A model generated the notes under the pieces. The model did no database searches, was not told where the DNA came from, and worked only from the letters and a program-made list of their open reading frames with translations. This document shows positions 1-10,539 of a DNA stretch of 64,000 nucleotides, piece after piece (positions within the stretch are counted from its first letter, which is position 1; every line of letters starts with the position of its first letter). A program made the position numbers and the translations under genes. Source of the DNA: Gemmatimonadota bacterium. GTDB lineage: Bacteria; Gemmatimonadota; Gemmatimonadetes; Longimicrobiales; Gaopeijiaceae. The DNA is taken from assembly GCA_022823145.1 (NCBI GenBank), contig JAJDXS010000058.1, positions 1-64,000 of the forward strand, read 5' to 3'.

Positions 1-415
1 CCGGTACCCAGCCCGGCGGGGAGCGCTCACGGATGATCGAACCGGGCAAGAACGGGCGCCGAAGCAGAAGCGTCGCAAAGGGTCGCTGCGAGGCAGGTTG
101 CTTCGCGAAAAACGGGCGTCCGCTTGTGAGATGGATACTTAGGCACCACAAGGCCAGCCCACGGCGACGGAATCCTGGTTCGTCGAAACCTTCATATACC
201 CGTACACGGAGAAACCCGATTCCGGCTGTGTCAACACCGTGGATCGGCGCGATGTCCCAAGGGTTCCAGCACATTCGGACCGGCGCCGTCGACCGAGCCT
301 TCGACACCGACGAGATCCGGTTCTCGCCGCAGCGAGGACGGTTCGATATCAGAACGAGGCGGGCTCGGGCCCCCCGGACCGGATTGTACCCGGTCCAAGG
401 GGCATCCCCAGAGCC
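1..415. other. No supportable gene at the window start
   Basis: Open frames exist on both strands, but their translations are arginine/proline-rich and look like GC-driven noise. I saw no signal peptide, domain or tRNA-like fold. The stretch lies downstream of the minus-strand lipoprotein gene and may hold its transcription end, but I see no clear hairpin with a T-run. Confidence 0.5.
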
Positions 416-802
416 CTAACCTCCCGATGAACCGATCTCGACGTGGACGCTGTACCAGTCGAAGTTCTGGCCGGAAGCGTCGAGCGTGACTGGGCGGCTC
501 TCCTGTGCCTGGAGGTCGACTCTGGGCGTGGGGCCGAGTTCGGTTCCGTTGGAGAGGTGGATCTCGACGCGCACGTCGGTGACCGTCGAGCCCGTCGTGT
601 TGGTAACGGTGCCGTCGAACCGCTGAGTGGACGAGTTGTAACTGATGACCAGGTTTACGCCGCGACGCGTGTCGGTGGCAGTCTCGTTGGGATTCCAACG
701 CGTGCCGGACTCGCCCGCTTCGGTGGGGCTTTCGTTGCAGGCCGCGAGTGCGGCTACCAGAGTCAGGATCGCGGCGCGGGTGGCAAGTGCATGTCGTGTC
801 AT
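416..802 (-). CDS. Small lipoprotein, FxLYD-like beta-sandwich
   Basis: This 128-residue protein begins with a lipoprotein signal: basic start, hydrophobic stretch, then a lipobox ending in Cys at about residue 22 (ALAAC). The rest is one small beta domain with the pattern NTTGSTVTDVRVEIHLSNG followed by ELGPTPRVDL. The same pattern occurs in the protein encoded at 2565-3368, so the two are paralogues on either side of the BlaI/M56 pair. It is the last gene of the minus-strand BlaI-M56 block. The fold suggests an envelope-anchored binding or adaptor domain of the FxLYD kind, which is an inference. Its function is unknown, but co-transcription with a peptidase sensor makes a cell-envelope stress role plausible. 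Confidence 0.75.
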   Translation of the reverse strand: MTRHALATRAAILTLVAALAACNESPTEAGESGTRWNPNETATDTRRGVNLVISYNSSTQRFDGTVTNTTGSTVTDVRVEIHLSNGTELGPTPRVDLQAQESRPVTLDASGQNFDWYSVHVEIGSSGG

Positions 803-873
803 GGGGCTTCCCTTTGTTGTATCGGGTAGATGGCGAAGTGCCGAGCGTCGGCACCCCTTTTTGAAATCCTCTC

Positions 874-2097
874 CTATGTCCCATCGCGGTCGAGGTCCGC
901 GGAGAGGCTCGTGTTGGGCACGCCCAACTCGTCGTGGCTGAGCGGCCGCGCGCCCTGGGCGGACGAACCTCGACCGTGCTCCCGTCGCTCGCGGAGTTCA
1001 CGCTCCCGCGGCCGTTGGTGCTCCCCCGGCCACGAACCGTCGAGGCCGGCTCGCTCCTCGTGGGAGACGTCGGCTCCGGGAACCACGGCCGGAGCGAGCA
1101 AAGGGGCCAGTGCCACGAGGCCAACAGCGCTCATGCGCCGCCAAGAGCGGGGAGGCAACTGAAGCGAACAGTGGTCGTTCATGAGGCGCCGCACCCGCCG
1201 TTCCAACAGGGAACGGCGCCTGCCGATGCACGGGACGGGGCTGTAGCGGTCGCGCCGGACAACCCATCGGGCAACCTCCGTCAGGCAACTCGCCATGGCG
1301 AAGCGGTCACCGGACTGGTTGGCGGCCCAGTCGTCGCACAGTTCCTCGGCAGCGAGCCGTAGCTCGCGCACGGCGAGACGGAATAGCGGTTGGCAGAAGA
1401 AGACGGCCTGCGCCACCTGCAGGATGGCCAACCGGATCGTGTCACGGCGCAGGTGGTGCGCGACTTCGTGGCCGAGGAGGGCGTGAAGCTGGCCTTCGTC
1501 CAGTTCATGGAGCGCGCGCACGGGCACGCAGATCTCCCGGCGGGCACCCACGCCCAAGGCCACCGGAGAGCCCAGGTGGTGGCTCTGCGTCAGGCGCGGC
1601 GGTGGAGCCAGGTCTGCCCTCCCGCCAAGCGCGGCCAGCGCACGCGAGGCCCGCACATCTGTAACCGGTTCACGATCGCGAATTCCCCGCCGCAATTCCA
1701 TCAGTCGAACGAGGTAGAGGGCAAGCAGCGCAGCCGCCGGCAAGAGCCACAGGGTTCCGGCCAGGGCCTGCCGGCTCGGGTCGGCCGCGTGCGTCTCCCG
1801 GTGGGCTTCCCCGGCTGCCGGCCGCAGGGCGGAACCTGCCTCGTTTCTGTGGCCGGGCTCCGCTCTGGACTCGTGCTCCGCGCCGGCGATGAACGATGGC
1901 ATGGGAAGTCGCCAGGTGGCCACGTCCGGGGAGGTGACCAGGCGGACGGTCGGAGTGATCAGGCTCGCGGCCAGCGCCATGTACCAGACCGTTTCCCTCA
2001 GACGTGCATGGGTATTCGGGAAGGCCCTCAAGCCGAGCCAGGCGACGCCGCACCACAGGGTGCTGTGGATGAGGAACGTAAAGAGCCACACCATCAT
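874..2097 (-). CDS. M56 family metallopeptidase (BlaR1/MecR1-like)
   Basis: A 407-residue integral membrane zinc peptidase. Hydrophobic segments lie near residues 1-20, 38-55 and 112-130, with a fourth around 310-330. The zinc motif HEVAHH (H210, E211, H214) is followed by an EELCDDWA segment near 251 that supplies the third ligand. In the BlaR1/MecR1 family such proteins sense an external signal and cleave the BlaI repressor. Here the C-terminal tail after the last membrane segment is short and low-complexity, with no penicillin-binding domain, so the signal is probably not a beta-lactam. The start overlaps the blaI stop by 4 bp (ATGA), indicating translational coupling. Confidence 0.9.
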   Translation of the reverse strand: MMVWLFTFLIHSTLWCGVAWLGLRAFPNTHARLRETVWYMALAASLITPTVRLVTSPDVATWRLPMPSFIAGAEHESRAEPGHRNEAGSALRPAAGEAHRETHAADPSRQALAGTLWLLPAAALLALYLVRLMELRRGIRDREPVTDVRASRALAALGGRADLAPPPRLTQSHHLGSPVALGVGARREICVPVRALHELDEGQLHALLGHEVAHHLRRDTIRLAILQVAQAVFFCQPLFRLAVRELRLAAEELCDDWAANQSGDRFAMASCLTEVARWVVRRDRYSPVPCIGRRRSLLERRVRRLMNDHCSLQLPPRSWRRMSAVGLVALAPLLAPAVVPGADVSHEERAGLDGSWPGEHQRPRERELRERREHGRGSSAQGARPLSHDELGVPNTSLSADLDRDGT

Positions 2098-2480
2098 TGC
2101 ACGCTCCCCTTCCGCTTCCTGGACACGACCTCCCTGAGACCGTCCAGATCCTCCGCGCCGATCTCGCCTGATTGAACCAGGTGGTTGACCAGCGCCGCGC
2201 TGTCACCGGCGAACAATCGCTGTACGAGGGAGCCCACCATCCCCTTGCGCACATCCGCCTCTGTGATCGCGGGCCGGTAGATGAACTGCCGTCCGTTCGT
2301 CCGGTGCTTCACGCACCCGTACTCTTCAAGCTTGCGAAGCATCGTCTTGATCGTCGTGACGGCGAGGCCCCGCTCTTCGAGAAGCGCCTTGTGCACCTCG
2401 ATCGCCGGGGCCTCGCCGCGCTCCCAAAGGACGCGCATGATGGCGAACTGCAGGTCTCCGAGTTGTCGTTTCCGCTTCAT
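2094..2480 (-). CDS. BlaI/MecI/CopY family repressor
   Basis: A 128-residue winged-helix repressor. It opens MKRKRQLGDLQFAIMRVLWE, the usual N-terminus of the family, and the recognition helix region (LAVTTIKTMLRKLEEYG) and wing follow. The C-terminal half is the dimer domain that M56 peptidases cut. I chose the start at 2480 because family similarity begins exactly there; the frame stays open to 2561 but that extension is not family-like and would run through the operator. A BlaI-type dyad lies 45 bp upstream at 2525-2540, so autoregulation is likely. The gene overlaps the M56 gene by 4 bp. Confidence 0.93.
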   Translation of the reverse strand: MKRKRQLGDLQFAIMRVLWERGEAPAIEVHKALLEERGLAVTTIKTMLRKLEEYGCVKHRTNGRQFIYRPAITEADVRKGMVGSLVQRLFAGDSAALVNHLVQSGEIGAEDLDGLREVVSRKRKGSVQ

Positions 2481-2524
2481 CACGGCTCCTTCAGGATGTG
2501 GTCCGATGCGATTACTCAGGTAGT

Positions 2525-2540
2525 TACTACCCGGGTAGTC
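2525..2540. promoter_or_regulatory. BlaI-type operator upstream of blaI
   Basis: The dyad TACTAC-N4-GTAGTC sits 45 bp before the blaI start, inside a near-perfect 22-bp palindrome at 2522-2543. Known bla/mec operators have the form TACTAC-N4-GTAGTA, so this fits binding by the adjacent BlaI-family repressor. Binding itself is inferred. Confidence 0.75.
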
Positions 2541-2564
2541 ACTCGGAAGTTCCCTCACCACTCG

Positions 2565-3368
2565 CTACCTCGATTTCGCCGCCAGATCGAGCGCGAACGC
2601 ATGCATCTCGCCACGCAGGATCTGGAGCTGGTTGTACGCCGGGCGGTAGGCCGCGCCGCGCGGGCGCGCGCCCTCGCCGCCACCGTGCTCGCCAGTCTCC
2701 CCGCCGCGGCCTTCGCCGCCACCGTGCTCTCCGGCACCCTCGCCGCCCTCCTCGCCACCGCGGCCATGGCCCTCCTCGACGCCGGCTTCGGGGTGACTGA
2801 CCCAGGCTCCAAACTCATTCCCGAAGGCACCCAGCTCCACCGGCACGGTCTGGCCGGGACCGACGTCGATGCGCTTCGTCGGGCCAAGTTCGGTACCGTT
2901 GTCCAAGTGGACCTCGACGCGCACCTGTGCCAGGGTCCGTGCGGTGGTGTTCGTTACTGAACCGACAAACACCTGGGTCCTGGGGTCGAACTCAAGAGCC
3001 AGTCGAGCCCCGTTTCCGAACAGCCTGTTCTGCTTCGTCATCTTCGGGAGGTACCGACCCCCCTCCTCACCTCCGCGCTCTTCGCCGCCTTGCCGGCCGC
3101 CATGCTCACCAGCGCTCTCGCGTTCATGGCTTTCGCGCTGGCCTGCCTCCAGACCCGCTGAGTACGCCGGGAGCCCGGCCCCTGCGCGCATCTCCCGCAA
3201 GTCGGCACGCGCCTGCCTCACCAGATCATAAAGGACATCCGCGTCCGCTCTCTCCTGCGCTGGCTGATCCTCCTGAACGCCGGGCGGGAAAGACTCTCGA
3301 CCGGCTGCGTAGGCCGAGAGGCCAACCGCGGCAGCAAGCACTACCCGGGATATCAATGCGATCTTCAT
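2565..3368 (-). CDS. Secreted FxLYD-like protein with Gly/Glu/His-rich segments
   Basis: A 267-residue protein that starts at MKIALISRVVLAAAVGLSAY, a signal peptide; the frame is open further upstream to 3419 but that extension is not signal-like. Two low-complexity stretches rich in Gly, Glu, His and Arg (roughly residues 75-110 and 185-225) flank a beta domain containing NTTARTLAQVRVEVHLDNG and ELGPTKRIDV. That domain is a close relative of the one in the lipoprotein at 416-802. It is the first gene of the block and has its own pair of BlaI-type dyads at 3425-3456. The Gly/Glu/His segments could bind metal, but this is speculation. No enzymatic motif is visible. Confidence 0.75.
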   Translation of the reverse strand: MKIALISRVVLAAAVGLSAYAAGRESFPPGVQEDQPAQERADADVLYDLVRQARADLREMRAGAGLPAYSAGLEAGQRESHERESAGEHGGRQGGEERGGEEGGRYLPKMTKQNRLFGNGARLALEFDPRTQVFVGSVTNTTARTLAQVRVEVHLDNGTELGPTKRIDVGPGQTVPVELGAFGNEFGAWVSHPEAGVEEGHGRGGEEGGEGAGEHGGGEGRGGETGEHGGGEGARPRGAAYRPAYNQLQILRGEMHAFALDLAAKSR

Positions 3369-3424
3369 CGTCGGTCTCCTTTGGAGTCGGGTAGCGTCTG
3401 CGGGGTCACTCGCGCCCACATGAC

Positions 3425-3456
3425 AACTACCGCACTAGTCGACTACTCTAATAGTC
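3425..3456. promoter_or_regulatory. Two adjacent BlaI-type dyads
   Basis: Two 16-bp dyads lie head to tail: AACTAC-N4-CTAGTC at 3425-3440 and GACTAC-N4-ATAGTC at 3441-3456. Each differs from TACTAC/GACTAC-N4-GTAGTC by one base per half or less. They lie about 57 bp upstream of the gene ending at 3368, suggesting that gene is repressed by the BlaI protein encoded downstream. Confidence 0.65.
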
Positions 3457-4202
3457 TAAACGGGCCGCAAAAGTTCCGCAAGGCAAGCGAGTGTCACAAC
3501 CGCGATGATGGATGGGCCTGTTGCTGGTCGTTGGATGGTCCGTCGGAATTGAGTCGAATCCTCATCACACCAACCTGAACCCCGGTCACGAGGCCGCGCC
3601 AATGGATGCACCCGGCGTTTCCCCGACATTGTGGGCGCGTCCAGTAGCTTGCCCTTTACGGTACCTAGACCGCTGCGGCGATCGCCGGCCTCGCCGTTGG
3701 GCGCGGCGAGCAGAACCGACGGATCGCCTGCGATTGCAGGCACCTCCAACCTCGTTCGGATCCAGACCATCAACGGCCTAGCCGAACGGGGTCTCCGAAT
3801 GCTCACACTCCGAGAGCGTTCAAGAGCGTCGATCTACATCCCGTTCAGACAATATGAACTGATAGGGGGACCACATTGATAGGAGATAGTGTAACAGAAT
3901 CAATAGCAACACCTTACAAAATCTTGCCCATCGAGCCATGGATGCGCCCGCGATTCGGATCCACCTTGGTGCACCCGATCACCGAATGGAGATGATCAAG
4001 CCGACTGGGCATTGGGCCTCGTTCTGGTATGAGGACGGAGAAGAGAAGGGTATGATCGACTGCGACACGGCCGACGAGCTTCTCGCGCGGGTGGGCGACG
4101 GGGTACCAGCGGATTAGTCTGCCCCCCACGGCCTAAGGCAAGAACGCTTCCCGGTGTACGAGAAGCCCGGCGGCGGTCGCATTCGTTAGGCGTAGCGCCA
4201 CC
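3457..4202. other. Long intergenic region, mostly without genes
   Basis: About 750 bp between the BlaI-type block and the TRAP transporter. The base composition dips to AT-rich at 3840-3930. Apart from the small possible ORF at 3938-4117, the open frames here do not look like protein. No tRNA-like fold or clear terminator was seen. Confidence 0.5.
3938..4117 (+). CDS. Possible 59-residue small protein
   Basis: An ATG-initiated frame encoding 59 residues with balanced, globular-like composition: it opens MDAPAIRIHLGAP and ends near TADELLARVGDGVPAD, with aromatic residues and acidic clusters between. This contrasts with the Arg/Pro-rich noise frames around it. An in-frame stop lies upstream with no other start between, so the start is forced. 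No Shine-Dalgarno sequence is obvious. I do not recognise the family. It lies just after an AT-rich stretch that could hold a promoter. It may be a chance ORF. Confidence 0.35.
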   Translation: MDAPAIRIHLGAPDHRMEMIKPTGHWASFWYEDGEEKGMIDCDTADELLARVGDGVPAD

Positions 4203-5477
4203 TCAGTACCCCAGCACGCCCGGCAGCCACAGCACCACCCCCGGCACCAGCGCGATCACCACCGTCAGCGCCAGCATCAGCGCCAGGTAGGGCCACAGCG
4301 GCCGCGCGACCTCGGCCGGCTCGACCCCTCCCACGGAGCACGCCACCAGCAGGCTCACCCCCACGGGCGGCAGGAACACCGAGATGCCCTGGGTCGCGAC
4401 GATGACCACGCCGAAGTGCACCGGATCGATCCCCAGTTCCCCCGCCAGCGGCAGCAGGATCGGAGTCAGCAAAACGACCGCCGGCACGCCCTCCAGAATC
4501 GCGCCGAGGAGAAGGAAGATGAGGATGACAAGCATCAGGAAACCGGTCTGGCCACCACCCATCGCCACCAGCGACGCTGCCAGCGACTGCGGCGCCTGCA
4601 TGATTGCCAGCACCCAGCCCAGCAGGCGCGCGGCGCCTACGACAAACAGCACCATGCCCGATACCATCGCGGTCTGGACGATCCTCCTCCACAGCTCGAC
4701 CGCGGTGAGCGACCGATACACCGGCCCGGCGAGGAACAGCGCATAGGCGACGGCCACTGCGGCCGCCTCGGTGGGCGTGAAGATCCCGAACCGGATGCCG
4801 CCCAGGATCACCACGATCATGAACAGGGGCAATGCGGCGTCGAGCGCGGCGTGCCTGACCTCCGCCCACGATGCGCGCTCGGCGGCGGGCCACCCTTCCC
4901 GGCGCGCCTGCCACCCGATCTGCGTCATCAGCCCCACGGCGATGAGCAGCGCGGGCGCGATCGAGGCCACGAACAGGGCGCCGATCGAGACGTTGCCGAT
5001 GACGCCGTAGACCACCATCACGATCGCCGGCGGAATGAGGATCCCCATCCCGCACGCGGCCGAGACGATCGCGGTGGCGCGCGCGCGGCTATACCCGTTC
5101 GCGGTCAGCTGCGGCACCATGATGCCCCCGATCGCGGCCGCGTCGGCGGACGTCGAGCCCGACACGCCCGAGAAGAACATCTCGGCCATGACGACCACCT
5201 GCCCGAGCCCGCCCGGCAGGTGTCCCACGAGCGTCCGCGCGAGCGTCACCAGGCGGCGGCTGATCCCCCCGATGTCCATGAGGAAGCCGGCCAGAATGAA
5301 GAGCGGCACAGCGAGCATGGGGAAGGAATCCATCCCTGCGACGATCTGCTGCGGGATGATGACGAGCGGGACATCCGCCACCACGATCGCGACCACCGCC
5401 GTGATGGCGAGCGCGAAGCCTATCGGCACGGCGGCCATCACCAGCACGCCGAAGATTCCGACGAGGAAGCCGCCCAT
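4203..5477 (-). CDS. dctM: TRAP transporter large permease (DctM)
   Basis: A 424-residue membrane protein of the TRAP-T large subunit family, which carries the ion-coupled translocation pathway for organic acids. It opens MGGFLVGIFGVLVMAAVPIG and is hydrophobic throughout, with family features such as the conserved segment MDSFPMLAVPLFILAGFLMD and the repeated GILIPPAIVMVVYG and FLPPVGVSLLVACS loops, as expected for about 12 helices. The start at 5477 overlaps the DctQ stop (ATGA). The frame stays open to 5813, but that part is an out-of-frame copy of dctQ. It is the last gene of the dctP-dctQ-dctM order. Confidence 0.93.
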   Translation of the reverse strand: MGGFLVGIFGVLVMAAVPIGFALAITAVVAIVVADVPLVIIPQQIVAGMDSFPMLAVPLFILAGFLMDIGGISRRLVTLARTLVGHLPGGLGQVVVMAEMFFSGVSGSTSADAAAIGGIMVPQLTANGYSRARATAIVSAACGMGILIPPAIVMVVYGVIGNVSIGALFVASIAPALLIAVGLMTQIGWQARREGWPAAERASWAEVRHAALDAALPLFMIVVILGGIRFGIFTPTEAAAVAVAYALFLAGPVYRSLTAVELWRRIVQTAMVSGMVLFVVGAARLLGWVLAIMQAPQSLAASLVAMGGGQTGFLMLVILIFLLLGAILEGVPAVVLLTPILLPLAGELGIDPVHFGVVIVATQGISVFLPPVGVSLLVACSVGGVEPAEVARPLWPYLALMLALTVVIALVPGVVLWLPGVLGY

Positions 5478-5950
5478 CAGCGGGCGTCCTCCGTGACCCA
5501 CCCCGCCACCATGTGGACCACCATGAGCGCCCCGGACACGGGCGCCGCCGCGTAGACGAGCGCGATCGGGAGGTTGAGCGCCGGGGAGCGCTCTCCCGCG
5601 GTGAGGTCGATGAGGGCGATCCCGGCGCCGATCAGGAGGAGCGAGAAGACGAGCCCGGCCACCCTGGCGCCCGCTTCCACCACCCTCCTTGCACGTGGCG
5701 CCAGCGTCTCCGTGACCTGCTCGAAACGGAAATGGGCCCGGTGCTCCACCGCCAGCGAGGCGCCCAGCAGCGACAGCCAGATGAAGCAGAAGCGCGAGAC
5801 CTCCTCGCTCCACGGATTCGGCTGGGCGAAGAGGTAGCGCATCAGCACCTGGAGCAGAATCACGGCGCAGACGGTGATCAACAGGCCGCCCGCGGCGCAG
5901 GTCTCGAGCATGACGAGGGCCCGGTTGAGGGCGCGGAATCGCCGTATCAC
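5477..5950 (-). CDS. dctQ: TRAP transporter small permease (DctQ)
   Basis: A 157-residue membrane protein with four hydrophobic segments, about residues 18-38, 52-70, 92-112 and 130-150. The central motif PNPWSEEVSRFCFIWLSLLG is characteristic of DctQ. It forms the small membrane subunit of a TRAP transporter with the DctM protein encoded immediately downstream. It overlaps dctM by 4 bp and dctP by 4 bp, so the three genes form one translationally coupled unit. Confidence 0.92.
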   Translation of the reverse strand: MIRRFRALNRALVMLETCAAGGLLITVCAVILLQVLMRYLFAQPNPWSEEVSRFCFIWLSLLGASLAVEHRAHFRFEQVTETLAPRARRVVEAGARVAGLVFSLLLIGAGIALIDLTAGERSPALNLPIALVYAAAPVSGALMVVHMVAGWVTEDAR

Positions 5951-7038
5951 GGGCGCCCTCCCCGCCGGGTGCGCTCCGCCTCCGCCTCCAGGCGCGCGAT
6001 CAGCGCCTCCCCGTCGGGCAGCCGCTGGGCCAGTTCGTCCCGGATGCGCGGTCTCACGGCCGGACGGAACGGGGCCAGCTCCGGGCGGGAGATATCGACC
6101 CCGTTGGCGCGCATCTGCCCCAGGGCGTCCGCCTCCATGCGGCGCGCGACTTCGCTCTGGTAGGCGAGCGCGTCGGCGGCGGAGCGGTCGACCGTCTCCC
6201 GGATGTCGCGGGGAAGCGCCCGGTAGAACGGCTCGTTCACCAGGAGGGTGATCGGATTGTAGGTGATCGACGTGAAGCTGTAGAACTTCGCCACCTCGTG
6301 GAGCCGGCTGCTCACGAATCCGACCGCGTTCGCCTCGCCGCCGTCGATCACGCCCTGCTGCAGCGCCGAGTAGACCTCGCCGTAGTTCATCGGGGTCGCC
6401 TGGACGCCGAGCGCGGAATAGGCCGCCAGGTACGTCGGGTTCTGCAGGACCCGGAGCTTGAGTCCCGCGAGGTCCCCGGGTGCCTCGACCGGTCGGCGCC
6501 TGTTGTAGACGTGGCGGAACCCGTAGTCGAGGAAGCCGAGCGAGCGGACTCCGGTGCGCTCAAGAAGGAGGCCGCGCCACCAGTCCCCCATGCGGCCGTT
6601 CATCACCGTGAGCCCGTGGTCCCGGGTCTCGAAGAGAAATGGGAGATCGAAGATCTGCGTCTCGGGCACCCAGCCGGAAAGCACGGGCGTACCCGTGATG
6701 GCCATGTGCACCGCGCCGACCTGGATCAGTTCGAAGGCCACGCGCTCGCCGCCGAGTTGCCCCGACGGATAGATGACGACGCGGAATCGCCCGTCGGTGC
6801 GCTCGAGCATGAGGTCGCGGAAGCGCTCCGCCATGAGGTGGAATTCCGAGCCGGTCGACAGCACATGGGAGAAGCGGACCTCCCAGGTGGGCAGACCGGA
6901 ATCGGCGGATTCAGGGGCGCGGCAAGACGCCGCCAGAAGCGCCGCAACGATTGTCAGGCCGAATCCGCACCGGACCCGGACGACCCGGGCGACCCGCGTG
7001 GTCACGAGCTGTGGCGTTTCTCTATGTACTGTAAACAC
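5947..7038 (-). CDS. dctP: TRAP transporter solute-binding protein (DctP)
   Basis: A 363-residue extracytoplasmic solute receptor. It has a lipoprotein signal ending AALLAASC near residue 39, then the DctP domain: EVRFSHVLSTGSEFHLMAERF early, the substrate-anchoring region KLRVLQNPTYLAAYSALG near 195 and VYSALQQGVIDGGEAN near 225, all typical. It probably captures an organic acid anion. The ATG at 7038 lies inside the 42-bp repeat element at 7024-7065. A GTG at 7005 would give a better-shaped lipoprotein signal (MTTRVARVVRVRCG), so the true start may be there. The SDR gene lies just upstream. Confidence 0.92.
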   Translation of the reverse strand: MFTVHRETPQLVTTRVARVVRVRCGFGLTIVAALLAASCRAPESADSGLPTWEVRFSHVLSTGSEFHLMAERFRDLMLERTDGRFRVVIYPSGQLGGERVAFELIQVGAVHMAITGTPVLSGWVPETQIFDLPFLFETRDHGLTVMNGRMGDWWRGLLLERTGVRSLGFLDYGFRHVYNRRRPVEAPGDLAGLKLRVLQNPTYLAAYSALGVQATPMNYGEVYSALQQGVIDGGEANAVGFVSSRLHEVAKFYSFTSITYNPITLLVNEPFYRALPRDIRETVDRSAADALAYQSEVARRMEADALGQMRANGVDISRPELAPFRPAVRPRIRDELAQRLPDGEALIARLEAEAERTRRGGRP

Positions 7039-7065
7039 GACATAATGTAATGTCGACCTTACATA
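7024..7065 (-). promoter_or_regulatory. 42-bp element: two tandem 21-bp dyads, copy 1
   Basis: On the minus strand two 21-bp units follow each other (7065-7045, then 7044-7024). Each has ATGT at positions 2-5 and a terminal ACATTACAT or ACAGTACAT. It lies between the SDR stop and the dctP coding region and overlaps the upstream candidate dctP start. The same element occurs at 25039, 38758, 46811 and 56449. Confidence 0.6.
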
Positions 7066-7071
7066 TCACCT

Positions 7072-7830
7072 TCACCAGATCGTCTGGCCACCGTCGACAA
7101 ACACCGAAGCGCCCGTCATGAGTCGCGCCTCGCCGTTCGAAGCGAGGAACACCACCGCGCCCACCACGTCGTCCGGGGCGCCGATCAGCCCGAGCGGGAT
7201 GCGGGCCAGGCGCCCCTCGCGAAAGGCGTCCTCGGCGATGTCGGCCCGGTTGATATCGGTCTCGATCAGACCCGGGGCGACGGCGTTCACCCGGATGTTG
7301 TGGGAAGCGAGTTCGAGCGCCATCTCCTTGGTCAGCATCCCGACCCCGGCCTTCGACACACAGTAGTGGGCGAGGTTCGGGCCGGCCACCGCCTGCCCGG
7401 CCGACGACACGTTGACGATCGCACCCCGCGTCCCCGCCGCGACCATGCGGCGCGCCACCGCCTGTCCCACCAGGAAGTAGCCCTTCAGGTTCACGTCGAG
7501 GATCGCGTCCCACTCCTCCTCATCGATTTCCAGGAACGGCGTGCGCTTCAGGATCCCCGCGTTGTTCACGAGGATGTCGAGCCCGCCCAGAAAGTCGTCC
7601 GCTTCGGCGACCAGGCGCTCCACATCCGACCGCGAACTCGTGGAGCCCTGCACGGCAACCGCACGGCGCCCCATCCGCTCGATCTCGCGGACCGCGCTCC
7701 CGGCGTCGCCCCGGCTGCTGCGGTAGTTGACCGCCACGTCCGTCCCTTCGCGGGCCAGTCCCAGGGCGATGGCCCGGCCGATGCCCCGCGACCCGCCCGT
7801 GACGAGAGCGCGCTTGCCCTCAAGACGCAT
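7072..7830 (-). CDS. SDR family NAD(P)-dependent oxidoreductase
   Basis: A 252-residue classical short-chain dehydrogenase/reductase. The cofactor loop TGGSRGIG lies at residues 11-18, NNAG at 89-92, the catalytic serine region NVSSAG at 140-145 and the YxxxK pair at Y156 and K160. An Arg (R37) and Ser shortly after the second beta strand (NYRSSR) suggest NADP(H) preference. The C-terminus GASVFVDGGQTIW is typical of FabG-like members. The start is set two bases after the katG stop, which indicates one transcript with katG. Substrate unknown; with a TRAP transporter downstream it may act on an imported hydroxy acid or sugar acid. Confidence 0.92.
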   Translation of the reverse strand: MRLEGKRALVTGGSRGIGRAIALGLAREGTDVAVNYRSSRGDAGSAVREIERMGRRAVAVQGSTSSRSDVERLVAEADDFLGGLDILVNNAGILKRTPFLEIDEEEWDAILDVNLKGYFLVGQAVARRMVAAGTRGAIVNVSSAGQAVAGPNLAHYCVSKAGVGMLTKEMALELASHNIRVNAVAPGLIETDINRADIAEDAFREGRLARIPLGLIGAPDDVVGAVVFLASNGEARLMTGASVFVDGGQTIW

Positions 7831-7832
7831 GC

Positions 7833-9983
<2,151 letters not shown>

Positions 9984-10119
9984 TCACGGGTGAACGGAGC
10001 CTGTCGTCGTGGGGCGGCGTCCCACGTCCGGTGATTCCGGCGCGCTTGGACTCTAAAGTATCGCGCGCGACAGGTCCATTCCCGGCACGGAGCGACCTGC
10101 ATCGCCCTCACCCGCAACG

Positions 10120-10470
10120 TCAGTACGGGCCGTACCGCCCAGCGTCTGCCGGTCCCGCCGCTACAGCTACATCAGGCATTCTCGCGACGGCGGTCTGGCG
10201 AACCGGAGAGTCGTTGGGATCGGGCAACGAGTCCACATTGGAGCCCTCGGCGATGACCGAGAGCCGGCTTCCGCACCGATAGCACCGAGGCGCCATCGCC
10301 TTTCGGTCCAGCCGCTTCTTCAAGCACGAAATCCTGTTGGCGCATTCGGCATTTTCGCAGTGCCAGCGATCCAGGATTGCCTCTTCCTCGGGATGGTCCG
10401 AGCCGCCGATGCGCGGTGGAAGGGGATGGTCGGTTCTGTCTGTTTGGTGAATCACGATTCTATCATGCAT
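10120..10470 (-). CDS. Possible zinc-ribbon protein
   Basis: A 116-residue frame starting MHDRIVIHQTDRTDHPLPP. The middle carries two cysteine pairs, HCENAEC and CYRCG, about 25 residues apart, with a third single Cys in ISCLKK; this resembles a zinc ribbon. The last 40 residues are Pro/Ala/Asp-rich and probably disordered. The open frame continues upstream to 11070, but that part is antisense to the ABC transporter gene and not protein-like. Alternative starts at 10500 (MIIARSW) are possible. It ends about 150 bp before katG, on the same strand. Family not recognised. Confidence 0.45.
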   Translation of the reverse strand: MHDRIVIHQTDRTDHPLPPRIGGSDHPEEEAILDRWHCENAECANRISCLKKRLDRKAMAPRCYRCGSRLSVIAEGSNVDSLPDPNDSPVRQTAVARMPDVAVAAGPADAGRYGPY

Positions 10471-10539
10471 AGCGATCCATGATCGCGCAATGATCATGAT
10501 GACGAATCCCTGATGACGCAGCGAGATTCGGTCAGATCC

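Noticed and set aside
33-419. 128-codon plus-strand ORF at the window start
   Set aside because: Arg/Pro/Ser-rich with no recognisable domain or ribosome-binding site, and it overlaps the end of the well-supported lipoprotein gene.
3456-3806. 116-codon minus-strand ORF in the intergenic region
   Set aside because: Composition like random GC-rich sequence; it reaches the edge of the BlaI-type dyads, which argues against coding.
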